From contig NC_017586.1 in NCBI RefSeq assembly GCF_000240165.1, positions 5,903,228 to 5,967,227 on the forward strand: a stretch of DNA of 64,000 nucleotides, given 5' to 3'. A program made the position numbers and the translations under genes. The stretch comes from Streptantibioticus cattleyicolor NRRL 8057 = DSM 46488 (GTDB taxonomy: Bacteria; Actinomycetota; Actinomycetes; Streptomycetales; Streptomycetaceae). This document shows, one piece after another, positions 9,501 to 17,412 of this stretch. Below the pieces are notes generated by a model that was not told the origin of the DNA, searched no databases, and was given only the letters and a program-made list of their open reading frames with translations. The stretch's first letter is position 1. Each line of letters begins with the position of its first letter.

Positions 9501-11791
9501 GTGCGCCGCCAGGACATCGCGTTGAACACCAGCAGCGGCACCCCCGGCCCGCGGGTGTCGGCCCTGGACCCCAGATGGGCCTGGGCGCCCTCCAGCGCGG
9601 TGCGCCCCAGCTCCAGCGCCTCCCGCCAGCCGCCCAGCAGGTCGATGTACGACTGGTCGGACTCCGACCCGGTGATGGCGTCGTGGTGCGCCCCGAAACA
9701 CAACTGCCGCCACGCCTTGTCCAGCGCCTCGGTGGGGTAGCGGGCGCCCAGCAGCGCGGCGACGGTGGCGAACCGCTCGGCCGCCAGCAGGGTGTTCTCC
9801 GCCTCCCGCTGGGCCTGCTTGGTGTCGATGAACGAGATGTCCTTGCCGGTGAAGATGGGGTTCATGTCGCGGGTCTGCGGGGAGAACGCCACCTTGTCGC
9901 GGGCCGCGTCCCGGCGCACCGCGGCGAAGAAGTCACGCGGCAGCGCGGTGACGAACCTCGGCCACACGTAACGCTCGCGCCAGGAGCGGTGGATGCGGGT
10001 CACCCACCGGTTGGGCGGCGAGTAGTCGGTGCCCACCGGAAGCAGGCAGTTCTTGGTGGCCGCCACCGTCTTCAGGTCGCGGAAGAGCTGGTAGGCGGCG
10101 GCCTCCGCGGACGGCAGGTCCTTGGCGCTGTCGATCTGCCAGCCGGCCGAGTAGTGGTTGGGCATGTAACTGGTCAGCAGCGAGGCGCCGCTGGGCGCGA
10201 TCCAGTCGAACTCGCTGCGGAACTGCATCCGCCGGTTGTCGCCGACCGTCTGCTTGGGCCCCCACTCGTGGTGCGGCCCGCGCGCCCAGGAGCTGGAGGT
10301 GTGGCCGGCGTCCGCCATCAGCCCCGGGAACTGCGGGTCGTGGCCGAAGACATCGAGCTGCCAGGCGCTCGCCGGCGCCCCGCCGAGCACGTCGCGCTGG
10401 TACCCCATGCCGTACACCGCGCTGCGGATGGTCAGCTCCACGCTGGTGAGGTTGGTGTTGGGCTCGTTGTACAGCCCGCCGACGAACTCCAGCCGGCCCT
10501 CACGCAGCAACTGCCGTACGTACGCCCGGTCTTCGGGGTGGCTGTCCCAGTACGGCTTGAGGTAGTCCAGCTCGGCGAGGACGAACCTGAAGTCGGGGTC
10601 CCGGCGGGCCATGTCCAGGTGCCCCTTGACCAGGCGCAGCCCCGGCTGCTGGAAGCCGGTGTTCTCCCACGACTCGGTGTAGGCCCCCTGGGTGTTCCAC
10701 CACACCGGGTCGTAGTGGAAGTGGGAGACCATGTACATCGTCCACCCCGGCTCGGCCGCGGTGAGCCGGGCCGACTGGGTGTCGCGGACGTCCCGGGTGG
10801 CCGCGGTGACGTGCGCGGGGACGGTCTCGCCCTCGCGCCGCGGCCGGTCGTACACCACGCCGACCTCGACGGTCTCCTGGTGGCCCGGGGCCAGCGAGGT
10901 GAGGGTGACCGGTTGCGGGGTGGTGACGCCCTCGCCGGTCACGGTGACGGTGACCGGGGCGGCGGCGGTGGCCGGCCGGGTGCCGATGTTGGCCACCGTC
11001 ACCTGGATCACCTGGCGCGGTTCGCGTTCGGTGCCGGTGAACAGGTCGGTCGGGGCGAGCGCGGTGACCTTGGCGGCGGTGCCGGCGACGGCGGGCTGCG
11101 CGGTGAGCGCGATGAGCTTCAGCCGTGGTTCGGCGGGGAGTTCGAGGGCGACCGCGCGGCGTTCCGGGTCGCACGGGATCACCTGGAGGTAGAGGCGCAC
11201 CCGGGGCCCGGAGTCGCCGGCCGCGCGGTGCCGGTGGGTGGTCTCGGCCACCACGGCCTCGCCGAAGCGTGGCGTCTGCGCCCAGTCGGCGAACCGCACC
11301 GGGACGGTGCCGGCCGGGCCGGTCTCGTAGTGCACCCGCCCCTTGGTGTCGGCGGCGCCGCCGGAGGCCGCGCCGATCAGGTAGAGCACCGCGTAGCGGC
11401 CCGGCGGCAGGTCGAGGGTCTGGCCGCGCGCGGTCAGGAAGTTCTTGGCGCCGGCCCGGTAGGCGGGGAAGGCGAACGGCAGCCCGCACACCGTGCTCCG
11501 GCCGCTGGGCAGCTCCTCGGCCGGGTACGACCAGCCGTGGCCGTCGAAGTCGGCCGAGCCCCGGCGGCCGTTGCCGGAGACCCCGTCGAGGTCGTAGGCG
11601 AGCGGCACCGGGACCGCCCGGGGCACCACGACACCGGCGCGGGCCGGGGTGGTGGCGCCGCCTTCCAGGCCCACCACGGCCGCCGAGGCGACCGCGAGGC
11701 GGGACAGGAAGTCACGTCTGCTCAGCCCGGCCGGTGTGGTCCCGGTGTGGTCTTCCGATTCCGGACGGCGATTCCCGCAACTGTCTGGCAC
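6569..11791 (-). CDS. Tat-exported GH38 alpha-mannosidase-type glycosidase, multidomain
   Basis: A 1740-residue protein. A twin-arginine signal (SRRDFLSRLAVASAAVVG, residues 24-41) is followed by a beta-sandwich region with a CARDB-like segment, then the GH38 catalytic domain from about residue 350. SHFHYDPVWWNT gives the His/Asp zinc ligands, and WQLDVFGHDPQFPG near 477 contains the expected nucleophile aspartate. The middle GH38 C-terminal beta domains continue to about 1200. The far C-terminus holds NPCBM/NEW3-like segments (residues ~1450-1560 and ~1620-1710). GH38 enzymes hydrolyse alpha-mannosides by a retaining, zinc-dependent mechanism. The start is GTG 11791 behind GCGGGAG. It is about 700 residues longer than ordinary GH38 enzymes because of the added binding-type domains. 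Confidence 0.9.
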   Translation of the reverse strand: MPDSCGNRRPESEDHTGTTPAGLSRRDFLSRLAVASAAVVGLEGGATTPARAGVVVPRAVPVPLAYDLDGVSGNGRRGSADFDGHGWSYPAEELPSGRSTVCGLPFAFPAYRAGAKNFLTARGQTLDLPPGRYAVLYLIGAASGGAADTKGRVHYETGPAGTVPVRFADWAQTPRFGEAVVAETTHRHRAAGDSGPRVRLYLQVIPCDPERRAVALELPAEPRLKLIALTAQPAVAGTAAKVTALAPTDLFTGTEREPRQVIQVTVANIGTRPATAAAPVTVTVTGEGVTTPQPVTLTSLAPGHQETVEVGVVYDRPRREGETVPAHVTAATRDVRDTQSARLTAAEPGWTMYMVSHFHYDPVWWNTQGAYTESWENTGFQQPGLRLVKGHLDMARRDPDFRFVLAELDYLKPYWDSHPEDRAYVRQLLREGRLEFVGGLYNEPNTNLTSVELTIRSAVYGMGYQRDVLGGAPASAWQLDVFGHDPQFPGLMADAGHTSSSWARGPHHEWGPKQTVGDNRRMQFRSEFDWIAPSGASLLTSYMPNHYSAGWQIDSAKDLPSAEAAAYQLFRDLKTVAATKNCLLPVGTDYSPPNRWVTRIHRSWRERYVWPRFVTALPRDFFAAVRRDAARDKVAFSPQTRDMNPIFTGKDISFIDTKQAQREAENTLLAAERFATVAALLGARYPTEALDKAWRQLCFGAHHDAITGSESDQSYIDLLGGWREALELGRTALEGAQAHLGSRADTRGPGVPLLVFNAMSWRRTDVARAEVAFPAPGPAGVEVRDPAGEPVAYHVDHVTRHPGGGVATVALAFLARQVPATGYATYRVVPSAAALPATTWTAVGGTRIENEHYRVTVDPARGGVITSLYDKKAGKQMLRPGGCANELLAYDEYPDGPDAPAGGPWVNVPKGGPVARSSRQPATVTVERCPVGRRITVTGAFAGCRHTQEITLWDGIDRVDLATRIDGFTGHDRMVRVRFQPDVEGAMPVCEVGDAVVGRGFGFPNVDYKDTKWTLDYPAYNWVELGSTLTVALTDRRGGAARASRAVSVAEVVVPEITGYAGCARDAVTALVATGVTATTSTHDGARYGSLDVDSNLPDVRISVGGPAENRFTDAVLAAAPPGYRARLERQLASGATARVWVPAARPLAETWVPDADLRGPRALPVLVVAGRTRADTREALTALAAELRRAPRVEVVQPAALDGTTGRVEPYGFALLNRGLPGFNADPAGDLYLGLLRSSTGWPSGTWIDPPRRTLPDGANFQTNHWSHTFQYALVGHRADWRAAGLARRGHAYNNPLTTRQETAHPGTLPAAADLLTAEGDSVVVTALKPAGNPMAAMAGTSADPARGITVRAYESSGRPATATFRFFRPLERAATVNLLEEGPRPVTVDGGRLTTELGAFEIRTLTAVPRRAPGDAVRGPRRELAPRAEPAHPVFTRYWRHNKGAAPMGCQATCVQASPDGVSGHGPYDIEVTVSSGHTRERLAGTVEVVLPEGWTADPPRRMYALAPGAHLRYGVRIDPAGPGGRYYVAVRITEPGGHVAEDVVTVDHTPAARASSAPVPPALPGSTPSVPVPESAADRALALSVDRITRKARLVAPAPGVRGPRPQGPGLTATLATARVELAAGHTARLTVRLANTAASEIRGEAQLIAPYAVWPLTSPWTQGFTVAPGGGTELVYRIAAPPTLRPGEWWALVKVMYFGRLLYTPAAAVVVGPRQVPPGQRRDADRAQAPAAGRTS

Positions 11792-11975
11792 GGCACTCCC
11801 GCTACGTGGCGTGAACGCGCGCGGAAACCGCCTCGGGCGGCGCGCGCTGGGTCTCGCCTCACAACATGCCAGGGCCCGGCCGTCCGTTTTGTGATCAACG
11901 TGGCGTCCAACGGTAACTGTGACGATACGACCGGATGCGGTACCCGGGAGCGGAACCGGGGGCGCCCCTCGAAAT

Positions 11976-12008
11976 CATGGGATGTTTCATTGGTAGGATG
12001 ATTCCATG
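11976..12008 (+). promoter_or_regulatory. Promoter and possible operator of the CynX/NimT-type MFS gene
   Basis: TAGGAT (11994-11999) lies 6 bases before the ATG at 12006, the spacing of a leaderless Streptomyces transcript. No good -35 is visible 17 bases upstream. CATGGGAT (11976-11983) and ATTCCATG (12001-12008) form an imperfect inverted repeat enclosing the -10. AATCAT and ATGATT (11973, 11998) add a second, wider pair. This could be an operator for a regulator encoded elsewhere. The rest of the 214-base divergent gap (11792-12005) must also hold the mannosidase promoter, which I cannot place. Confidence 0.4.
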
Positions 12009-13286
12009 TCTCAGCGTTCACAGCTCCAGGCCGCGGGCGATCGCGCGATCACCGTCCCGGACCGGCCGACCCCGCCGCACGGCGTCACCGGCGCCCGGGC
12101 GGCGTGGCTGGTGGCGGGCGTCCTGCTGGTCGCGCTCAACCTGCGGCCGGCGATCGTCGCCGTCTCCCCGCTGCTCGACACCATCCGCGCCACCACCGGG
12201 CTCTCCGGCACCGCCGCCGGGCTGCTCACCACGCTGCCCGTGGCCTGCTTCGGGCTCTTCGCCCCCTTCGCCCCCAAGCTGGCGCGCAAGGTGGGCATGG
12301 AGGCCGGGCTCGCCGGCGTGCTGGTGCTGTTGCTCGCCGGGGTGCTGGTGCGGCTGGCCGACTCCGCCGTCGCGCTCTTCGCCGGCACCTTCCTGATCGG
12401 CGTCGCCATCGCGGTCGGCAACGTGCTCCTGCCCGGCCTGATCAAACGCGACTTCCCGCACCGCGGCGGCCCGATGACCGGGCTGTACTCGATGGCCCTG
12501 TTCGCCGGTGCCGCCCTCGCCGCGGGCGGCACCGTCCCGCTGGGCCACGCCACCGGCCTGGGCTGGCGGGCCACCCTCGCGCTGTGGGCGGTGCTGGTGG
12601 GCGTCGGCGTCCTCGCCTGGCTGCCGCAGCTCGCCGGCGGCCGGGCCACCCGTCCCTCCGCGGCGAGCGCCGCCGCCGCGGCCCATCCGGTACGCGGCCT
12701 GTGGCGCGAGGCGCTCGCCTGGCAGGTGGCGCTGTTCATGGGGTTGCAGTCGCTCAACTACTACACCGCCACCGCCTGGCTGCCCGCGGTCTTCGGCGCC
12801 CACGGCATGTCCGACGGGCAGGCCGGGTGGATGCTCTCCTTCAGCAGCCTGCTCGGCATCGCCGGCGCGCTCTTCGGCCCGGTGCTGGCCGGCCGGATCC
12901 GGCGGCAGGGAATGGTCGCGGTCTGCGCCGGGGTGCTGTGCGCCGCCGGGATCGGCGGGATGGCCGTCGCGCCGGTGGGCGGCGCCTACCTGTGGATGGT
13001 GCTGCTCGGCCTCGGCCAGGGGCTGGCGATCAGCCTCTCCCTCGCCTACCTGGTGCTGCGCGCCCCCGACGCCCGGCACGCCGCCCAGCTGTCCAGCATG
13101 GCGCAGTGCGTCGGCTACCTGCTGGCCGCCGTCGGCCCGCTGGTGCTCGGCGCCCTGCACGACGCCACCCACGACTGGACCGTGGCGCTGGTCGTCCTCG
13201 GCGCGCTGCTGGTGCCGCAGACCGTCGTCGGCGTGCTGGCCGGACGGCGCCGGCACGTCGGACGCCACGACCCCGGCGCCGGGTGA
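12006..13286 (+). CDS. MFS transporter, CynX/NimT family
   Basis: A 426-residue membrane protein with about 12 hydrophobic helices. VLLVALNLRPAIVAVSPLLD at the first helix and the loop KLARKVGMEAGL between helices 2 and 3 are typical of the CynX/NimT branch of the major facilitator superfamily. That branch moves small anions and nitro-heterocycle-like compounds. The natural substrate is unknown. ATG 12006 has no ribosome-binding site but has a -10-like TAGGAT 6 bases upstream, so the message is probably leaderless. It is transcribed alone, divergent from the mannosidase and convergent with the metallo-hydrolase gene. Confidence 0.85.
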   Translation: MSQRSQLQAAGDRAITVPDRPTPPHGVTGARAAWLVAGVLLVALNLRPAIVAVSPLLDTIRATTGLSGTAAGLLTTLPVACFGLFAPFAPKLARKVGMEAGLAGVLVLLLAGVLVRLADSAVALFAGTFLIGVAIAVGNVLLPGLIKRDFPHRGGPMTGLYSMALFAGAALAAGGTVPLGHATGLGWRATLALWAVLVGVGVLAWLPQLAGGRATRPSAASAAAAAHPVRGLWREALAWQVALFMGLQSLNYYTATAWLPAVFGAHGMSDGQAGWMLSFSSLLGIAGALFGPVLAGRIRRQGMVAVCAGVLCAAGIGGMAVAPVGGAYLWMVLLGLGQGLAISLSLAYLVLRAPDARHAAQLSSMAQCVGYLLAAVGPLVLGALHDATHDWTVALVVLGALLVPQTVVGVLAGRRRHVGRHDPGAG

Positions 13287-13314
13287 CCCGACGTCCGCCC
13301 GGGGCGGGGCCGCG

Positions 13315-14262
13315 TCAGCGCCAGGTGTCCGGCGCGAACGCGGTCGCCGCCGCGCGGTCGTGGGCGGGGACCACCTCGACGTCGTCCGGGAGCGCGTGCA
13401 GCCGGTGCAAGGTGGCGAAGGCGGCGTCCCGGTCGGCGTCGACCAGGTCACCGGGGAACGGTGCCTTCTCCCGCAGCCGGGAGACCTGCAACCCGTGCCA
13501 GGCGGCGTCACCGGCGAGCAGCACCCGCCGGCCGCCGTCCAGGGCCAGCAGGACGCCGACGCTGCCGGGGGTGTGGCCGGGCAACGGCACCACGAGCACC
13601 GAGCCGTCACCGAAGACGTCATGGCTGCCGGTGAACGTCAGCACCGGCGGCCCGTCGCACGCGAACTCGGCGAACCGCACGTCCCGCAACGGCCCCCGGG
13701 CCACCCCGAACGGCGGCCGGTCCGGACCGAGGGCGAACCGGCGCTCCCCGGCCAGGACGCGTACCTCCACCCCGGTGGGGAGTTCGGTGAGCCCCGAGAC
13801 GTGGTCCCAGTGCAGATGGGTGGGGAGAGTGAAGGCGATCTCCTCGGGGGCCACCCCGGCCTCGGTGAGGGCGGCGCCGAGGCCGGCGACCGGACGCTCG
13901 GGGGCCACCACCGTCCGCAGGCCGCGCGGGAGTTCGGGCAGCACCCGGTCGTGGACGTCGGCGCAGAGCGCGGGGTCGACCAGGAAACGCGCCCGTGGAT
14001 GCTCCACCAGCCAGCTCGTCATGGCCAGCGTCACCACCGGGGGCCGCAGCACCCCCTCGGCCACCGCCATCGTCGGCGCGCTCTGCAGGCCTTGCGGGAA
14101 CGCGGTGAGCGCGACGGTGGCACGGGCCGGCGGCAGCGGGCGCGGGGATCCGGTGAGCGAGGCCAGCAGCCGGCGGTCCGGACGGCGCGGGCGGGCCAGC
14201 CGGTACGGCATGGTGGCGAACGCCCGGCAGCAGGCGCCCCACATGGCGAGGTCCGCGTTCAC
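13315..14262 (-). CDS. Metallo-beta-lactamase-fold hydrolase
   Basis: A 315-residue MBL-fold protein. The metal site is clear: THLHWDHVSGL is the HxHxDH motif, PLPGHTPGSVGVLL gives the next histidine, and LLAGDAAWHGLQ the bridging aspartate. The pattern fits lactonase or esterase-like members (AttM/quorum-quenching style) as well as general hydrolases, so the substrate stays open. GTG 14262 is chosen because GAAAGGGGCACACCA precedes it. An ATG at 14331 in the same frame has no such site. It is the last gene downstream of the DHA2 pump (79-base gap) and may be read through from that promoter. Confidence 0.82.
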   Translation of the reverse strand: MNADLAMWGACCRAFATMPYRLARPRRPDRRLLASLTGSPRPLPPARATVALTAFPQGLQSAPTMAVAEGVLRPPVVTLAMTSWLVEHPRARFLVDPALCADVHDRVLPELPRGLRTVVAPERPVAGLGAALTEAGVAPEEIAFTLPTHLHWDHVSGLTELPTGVEVRVLAGERRFALGPDRPPFGVARGPLRDVRFAEFACDGPPVLTFTGSHDVFGDGSVLVVPLPGHTPGSVGVLLALDGGRRVLLAGDAAWHGLQVSRLREKAPFPGDLVDADRDAAFATLHRLHALPDDVEVVPAHDRAAATAFAPDTWR

Positions 14263-14340
14263 TGGTGTGCCCCTTTCGTCGGCGACCCGCGCCACCTCAG
14301 CGTAGGTGCCCCGGTCCGCGCAAGAGGGCACCGGCTCCGC

Positions 14341-15807
14341 TCAGCCGTCCCGGCGCGTCCGGCGCGCGGGCAGCAGCAGGGCGGGCAGCACGGCGAGCGC
14401 CATCAGGGCCACCGCCCATCCGTAGGTGTGCTGGAAGGCGTCGGCGAGACGCGGCGCGTCGGCGGCGGTGTGGTCATCCGTGGTCACCCCGCGGGCCGTC
14501 ATGGCGCCGGTGAGCAGCACCGACATCACCACACCGCCGACCGAGGCGGCGATCTGGCCGGTGATACCGATGGTGGCCATGGCCTGCGGCACCTGGGCGT
14601 GGGACAGCTCCCGGGTGGCGGCGGTCTGGGCCGGCATCATCGTCATCCCCACCCCGACGCCCATCACCGCCAGCGCGGCGACCAGCCGAGGGAACGGGGT
14701 GCCGGCGCCCACCTGGAGGGTGAAGGCGAGGAAGCCGGCCGAGGCGGTCAGCACACCGGTGACCACCACCCGGCCCGGGGCGGCGCGGTCCACCAGCCCC
14801 CCGGCCACCTGCATCATCAGCCCGGTGGCGAGCACCTGCGGGATGCCCAGCAGCCCGGCCGTGGTGGCGCTCACCCCCCGCACCACCTGGTAGTACATCG
14901 GCGTCAGCAGCATCGAGCCGAAGTACGCGCACGGGAACAACGCCATCACCCCGGCCCCGGCGGCGAACGTCCGGCGGCCGAACAGCCGCAGATCCACCAG
15001 TGGTTGGCGTACCGTCAGCGCCCGGACGGTGAAGACGGCGATCAGCGCGGCCCCGAGCGCCATCGGCACCAGCGCCCCCGGCGCGGCCGGCGAGCGTTCC
15101 CGGCCGGCCACGGTGAGCCCGTACAACAGCGCCACCAGGCCGGGGGAGAGCGTCAGCAGCCCGGGGACGTCCAATCGTGGCGCGGTGGCGGTTCCGGCCG
15201 GATCGCGCGGGAGGACGCGCACCGCGAGGAAGGCGGCGACCACGCCGAGCGGCACGTTGACGAAGAACATCCAGCGCCAGTCGGCGTGGTCGAGCAGCCA
15301 GCCGCCCAGCACCGGTCCGGCCATCGGGCCGATCAGCACCGGGATGCCCAGCAGCGCCATCGTCCGGCCCATGCTCGCCTTGTCGGCCGCGCGCACCACC
15401 ATGGTCATCCCCACCGGCATGATCAGCCCGCCGCCGAGCCCCTGCACCACCCGGAAGGCGATCAGCGCCCGCACGTCCCACGCCAGCCCGGCCAGCACCG
15501 AACCCGCGGTGAACAGGCAGATCGCCAGCGTGTACAGGCGCTTGGTGCCGAACCGGGCGACGCTCCAGCCGGTGGCCGGGACCACCGTGGCCAGCGCCAG
15601 GGTGTAGGCGGTGGCCACCCACTGGATGACGGTGAGCGGTGCCGCGAAGTCCCGGGCGAGCGGGGCGAGGGCGACGTTGACGATGGTGGTGTCGAGCACC
15701 GACATCAGCGAGCCGACGACCACCACCAGGGCGATCGCGGTGGCGCCGGGGCTGCCCCGGACGGGGGTGGCGGGCGGCGCCGCGGGGTGGGAGGGGGTGG
15801 TCTTCAC
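14341..15807 (-). CDS. DHA2-family (EmrB/QacA-type) MFS drug exporter
   Basis: A 488-residue membrane protein with about 14 hydrophobic segments. LMSVLDTTIVNVALAPLARD in helix 1 is the motif D of 14-helix drug:H+ antiporters. FRVVQGLGGGLIMPVGMTM and ARFGTKRLYTLAICLF (motif A region) are also present, and WRWMFFVNVPLGVV is diagnostic of the DHA2 group. It exports lipophilic or cationic toxic compounds using the proton gradient. Start GTG 15807 follows GGGAAGGCAGGCACCCC. The gene lies 33 bases after the FMN reductase in the same direction. Both lie downstream of a palindromic operator next to the divergent TetR gene, a usual arrangement for an inducible resistance unit. Confidence 0.9.
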   Translation of the reverse strand: MKTTPSHPAAPPATPVRGSPGATAIALVVVVGSLMSVLDTTIVNVALAPLARDFAAPLTVIQWVATAYTLALATVVPATGWSVARFGTKRLYTLAICLFTAGSVLAGLAWDVRALIAFRVVQGLGGGLIMPVGMTMVVRAADKASMGRTMALLGIPVLIGPMAGPVLGGWLLDHADWRWMFFVNVPLGVVAAFLAVRVLPRDPAGTATAPRLDVPGLLTLSPGLVALLYGLTVAGRERSPAAPGALVPMALGAALIAVFTVRALTVRQPLVDLRLFGRRTFAAGAGVMALFPCAYFGSMLLTPMYYQVVRGVSATTAGLLGIPQVLATGLMMQVAGGLVDRAAPGRVVVTGVLTASAGFLAFTLQVGAGTPFPRLVAALAVMGVGVGMTMMPAQTAATRELSHAQVPQAMATIGITGQIAASVGGVVMSVLLTGAMTARGVTTDDHTAADAPRLADAFQHTYGWAVALMALAVLPALLLPARRTRRDG

Positions 15808-15840
15808 GGGGTGCCTGCCTTCCCGGTCCCCGACGGGCCG

Positions 15841-16437
15841 TCAGATGCCGTACGGGCGGGTGGCCTTGGCGTCCCGCAGCGTGGTGCCCCACCACACGAG
15901 CTGGTCGAGCATGCCCTTGGCGGCGCCCTCGGGGACGGTGGGGTCCAGCGGCGAGCCGTCGTCGCCGAAGCACTGCCCGGCGCTGTGGAAGCTCACCGAG
16001 TCGCGCATGGTGACCGCGTGCAACTCGGCGAAGACCAGCCGCAGTTGCTCCACCGCGCGCAGTCCGCCGCCGAGTCCGCCGTAGGAGACGAAGCCCACCG
16101 GCTTGGCCCGCCACTGCGCGTAGTGCGCGTCGATGAGGTTCTTCAGGGAGGCCGGGAAGCTGTGGTTGTACTCGGGGGTGATCACCACGAAGGCGTCGGC
16201 CTCGGTCAGCCGCGCGGTCAGCCGCTCGGCCCGCGGCCCGAGGTCCTCGGGGACGCCGCCGAGGGTCTGCCCCAGCGGCTCGTCGGCCAGGTCGACGACG
16301 TCCAGCACGAGGTCGTCGCGGTGCCCGGCGAAGCCGGCGAACCAGTTGGCGACGGTCGGGGCGAAGCGGCCCTGGCGGACGCTGCCGACGATGACGGCGA
16401 CCTTGAGGGGTGCGGTGCGGGCGGTCGGTGCGGACAT
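15841..16437 (-). CDS. NADPH-dependent FMN reductase
   Basis: A 198-residue flavodoxin-fold protein. GSVRQGRFAPTVANW near residues 16-30 is the FMN phosphate-binding loop, and VITPEYNHSFPASLKNLID near 87-105 is the signature of the NADPH-FMN reductase/azoreductase family (PF03358). SYGGLGGGLRAVEQLR follows as the third flavin loop. Members reduce FMN, quinones, azo dyes or chromate with NAD(P)H and often protect against quinones. ATG 16437 heads a probable two-gene operon with the DHA2 pump and is divergent from a TetR gene. A role in detoxifying the inducing compound is inferred from this arrangement. Confidence 0.9.
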   Translation of the reverse strand: MSAPTARTAPLKVAVIVGSVRQGRFAPTVANWFAGFAGHRDDLVLDVVDLADEPLGQTLGGVPEDLGPRAERLTARLTEADAFVVITPEYNHSFPASLKNLIDAHYAQWRAKPVGFVSYGGLGGGLRAVEQLRLVFAELHAVTMRDSVSFHSAGQCFGDDGSPLDPTVPEGAAKGMLDQLVWWGTTLRDAKATRPYGI

Positions 16438-16516
16438 GGCTGTTCTCGCTTTCGGCGGGCGGGGAGAAGGTGGGTGCGGCCGGCCCGGTCGTCCGGTCGG
16501 CCGCCGCACCGGTAAA

Positions 16517-16555
16517 GTACAACGTGCATGGCAAACGCTGCAACGGTCGTTGTAC
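16517..16555. promoter_or_regulatory. TetR-type operator between FMN reductase and tetR
   Basis: GTACAACG (16517-16524) and CGTTGTAC (16548-16555) are perfect inverted copies. Inside the right half, CAACG-GT-CGTTG (16541-16552) is itself a compact palindrome. The site sits between divergent start codons 16437 and 16609, where both promoters must be. It is therefore the likely binding site of the adjacent TetR protein, controlling itself and the reductase/exporter operon. I do not see an unambiguous -35/-10 pair. Confidence 0.65.
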
Positions 16556-16608
16556 CTAGGTCTCCGGGACCAGAGCGCCGTTGCACCGAGCGAGGAGGGA
16601 ACGGGCGC

Positions 16609-17313
16609 ATGACCCCCGACGAAGCGGACGCACCGGCCCGCGCGGACCAGGACCCGAGGCCGGCCGGCCGGCCCAGGCGCGGCCTGGCCGAGAAACGCGC
16701 CGCGATCCTGCGCGCCGCGCTCACCGTCTTCGGCCGCGACGGCTACACCCGGGCGGGCATCGACACGATCGCCAAGGAGGCCGGGGTCTCCACCCGCACC
16801 ATCTACAACCACTTCTCCGGCAAGGAGGAGCTGTTCCGGGTGGTCGTCGAGGAGAGTTCGGTACGCGTCCGCGAGGCCCAGCTCGACGTGCTGCGCCGCC
16901 ACCGGGAACGGCCGGGCGGCGAGCCGGCCGCCGAGCTGACGGCGCTCGCCCGGGCCTGGCTGGAGCCGATGACGACCTTCCCCGACCACTTCGCCCTGGT
17001 CCGGCAGATCGGCGCGGAGGCCGCCCACATCCCCCGCGAGGTGCTCGAAGCCTGGCAGGAGGCCGGTCCGCACGCCACCCACCGGGCGCTCGCCGGGCAC
17101 CTGGCCGAACTGGCCGGGCGGACCGCCCTGGAGCTGCCCGATCCCGCCCGGGCCGCCACCCACTTCACGCTGCTGACCGCCACCGAGGTGGTCAACCGCA
17201 CCTACTACGGCGCCTTCCCGCTCCCCGCCGCCGAGGTCGACGCCATCATCGCCGCCGGGGTGCGCACCTTCCTCCACGGCCATCTGCCCCGCGAGGCCGG
17301 CCCGCCGCGCTGA
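16609..17313 (+). CDS. TetR family transcriptional repressor
   Basis: A 234-residue protein with an N-terminal TetR helix-turn-helix. RAALTVFGRDGYTRAGIDTI then AKEAGVSTRTIYNHFSGKEE (about residues 33-75) is the canonical fold. The C-terminal part (AELAGRTALELPDPARAATH) resembles the TetR_C_7 (AefR-like) ligand domain. ATG 16609 is chosen because GAGGAGGGAACGGGCGC precedes it. An upstream frame extension would run into the operator. It is divergent from the FMN reductase and DHA2 pump and presumably represses both until a toxic ligand binds. Confidence 0.9.
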   Translation: MTPDEADAPARADQDPRPAGRPRRGLAEKRAAILRAALTVFGRDGYTRAGIDTIAKEAGVSTRTIYNHFSGKEELFRVVVEESSVRVREAQLDVLRRHRERPGGEPAAELTALARAWLEPMTTFPDHFALVRQIGAEAAHIPREVLEAWQEAGPHATHRALAGHLAELAGRTALELPDPARAATHFTLLTATEVVNRTYYGAFPLPAAEVDAIIAAGVRTFLHGHLPREAGPPR

Positions 17314-17412
17314 CCGGCGGATCCAGGTCGCCCTTCCCGTACCCCGGGGGCACAATCACAGCGGTCGCCGACGACGCCGGCGACGAGACCGCATCAACAG
17401 CGAGGAGCCGGT

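Noticed and set aside
6794-12001. A 1735-codon forward frame antisense to the GH38 gene
   Set aside because: Low-complexity product; the GH38 frame has Tat signal, zinc site and nucleophile.
12508-16515. A 1335-codon open frame on the forward strand across the reverse-strand MBL, DHA2 and reductase genes
   Set aside because: Its product is Gly/Arg/His-rich without domains; three real genes with full motifs lie on the other strand. It is an artefact of high GC content.
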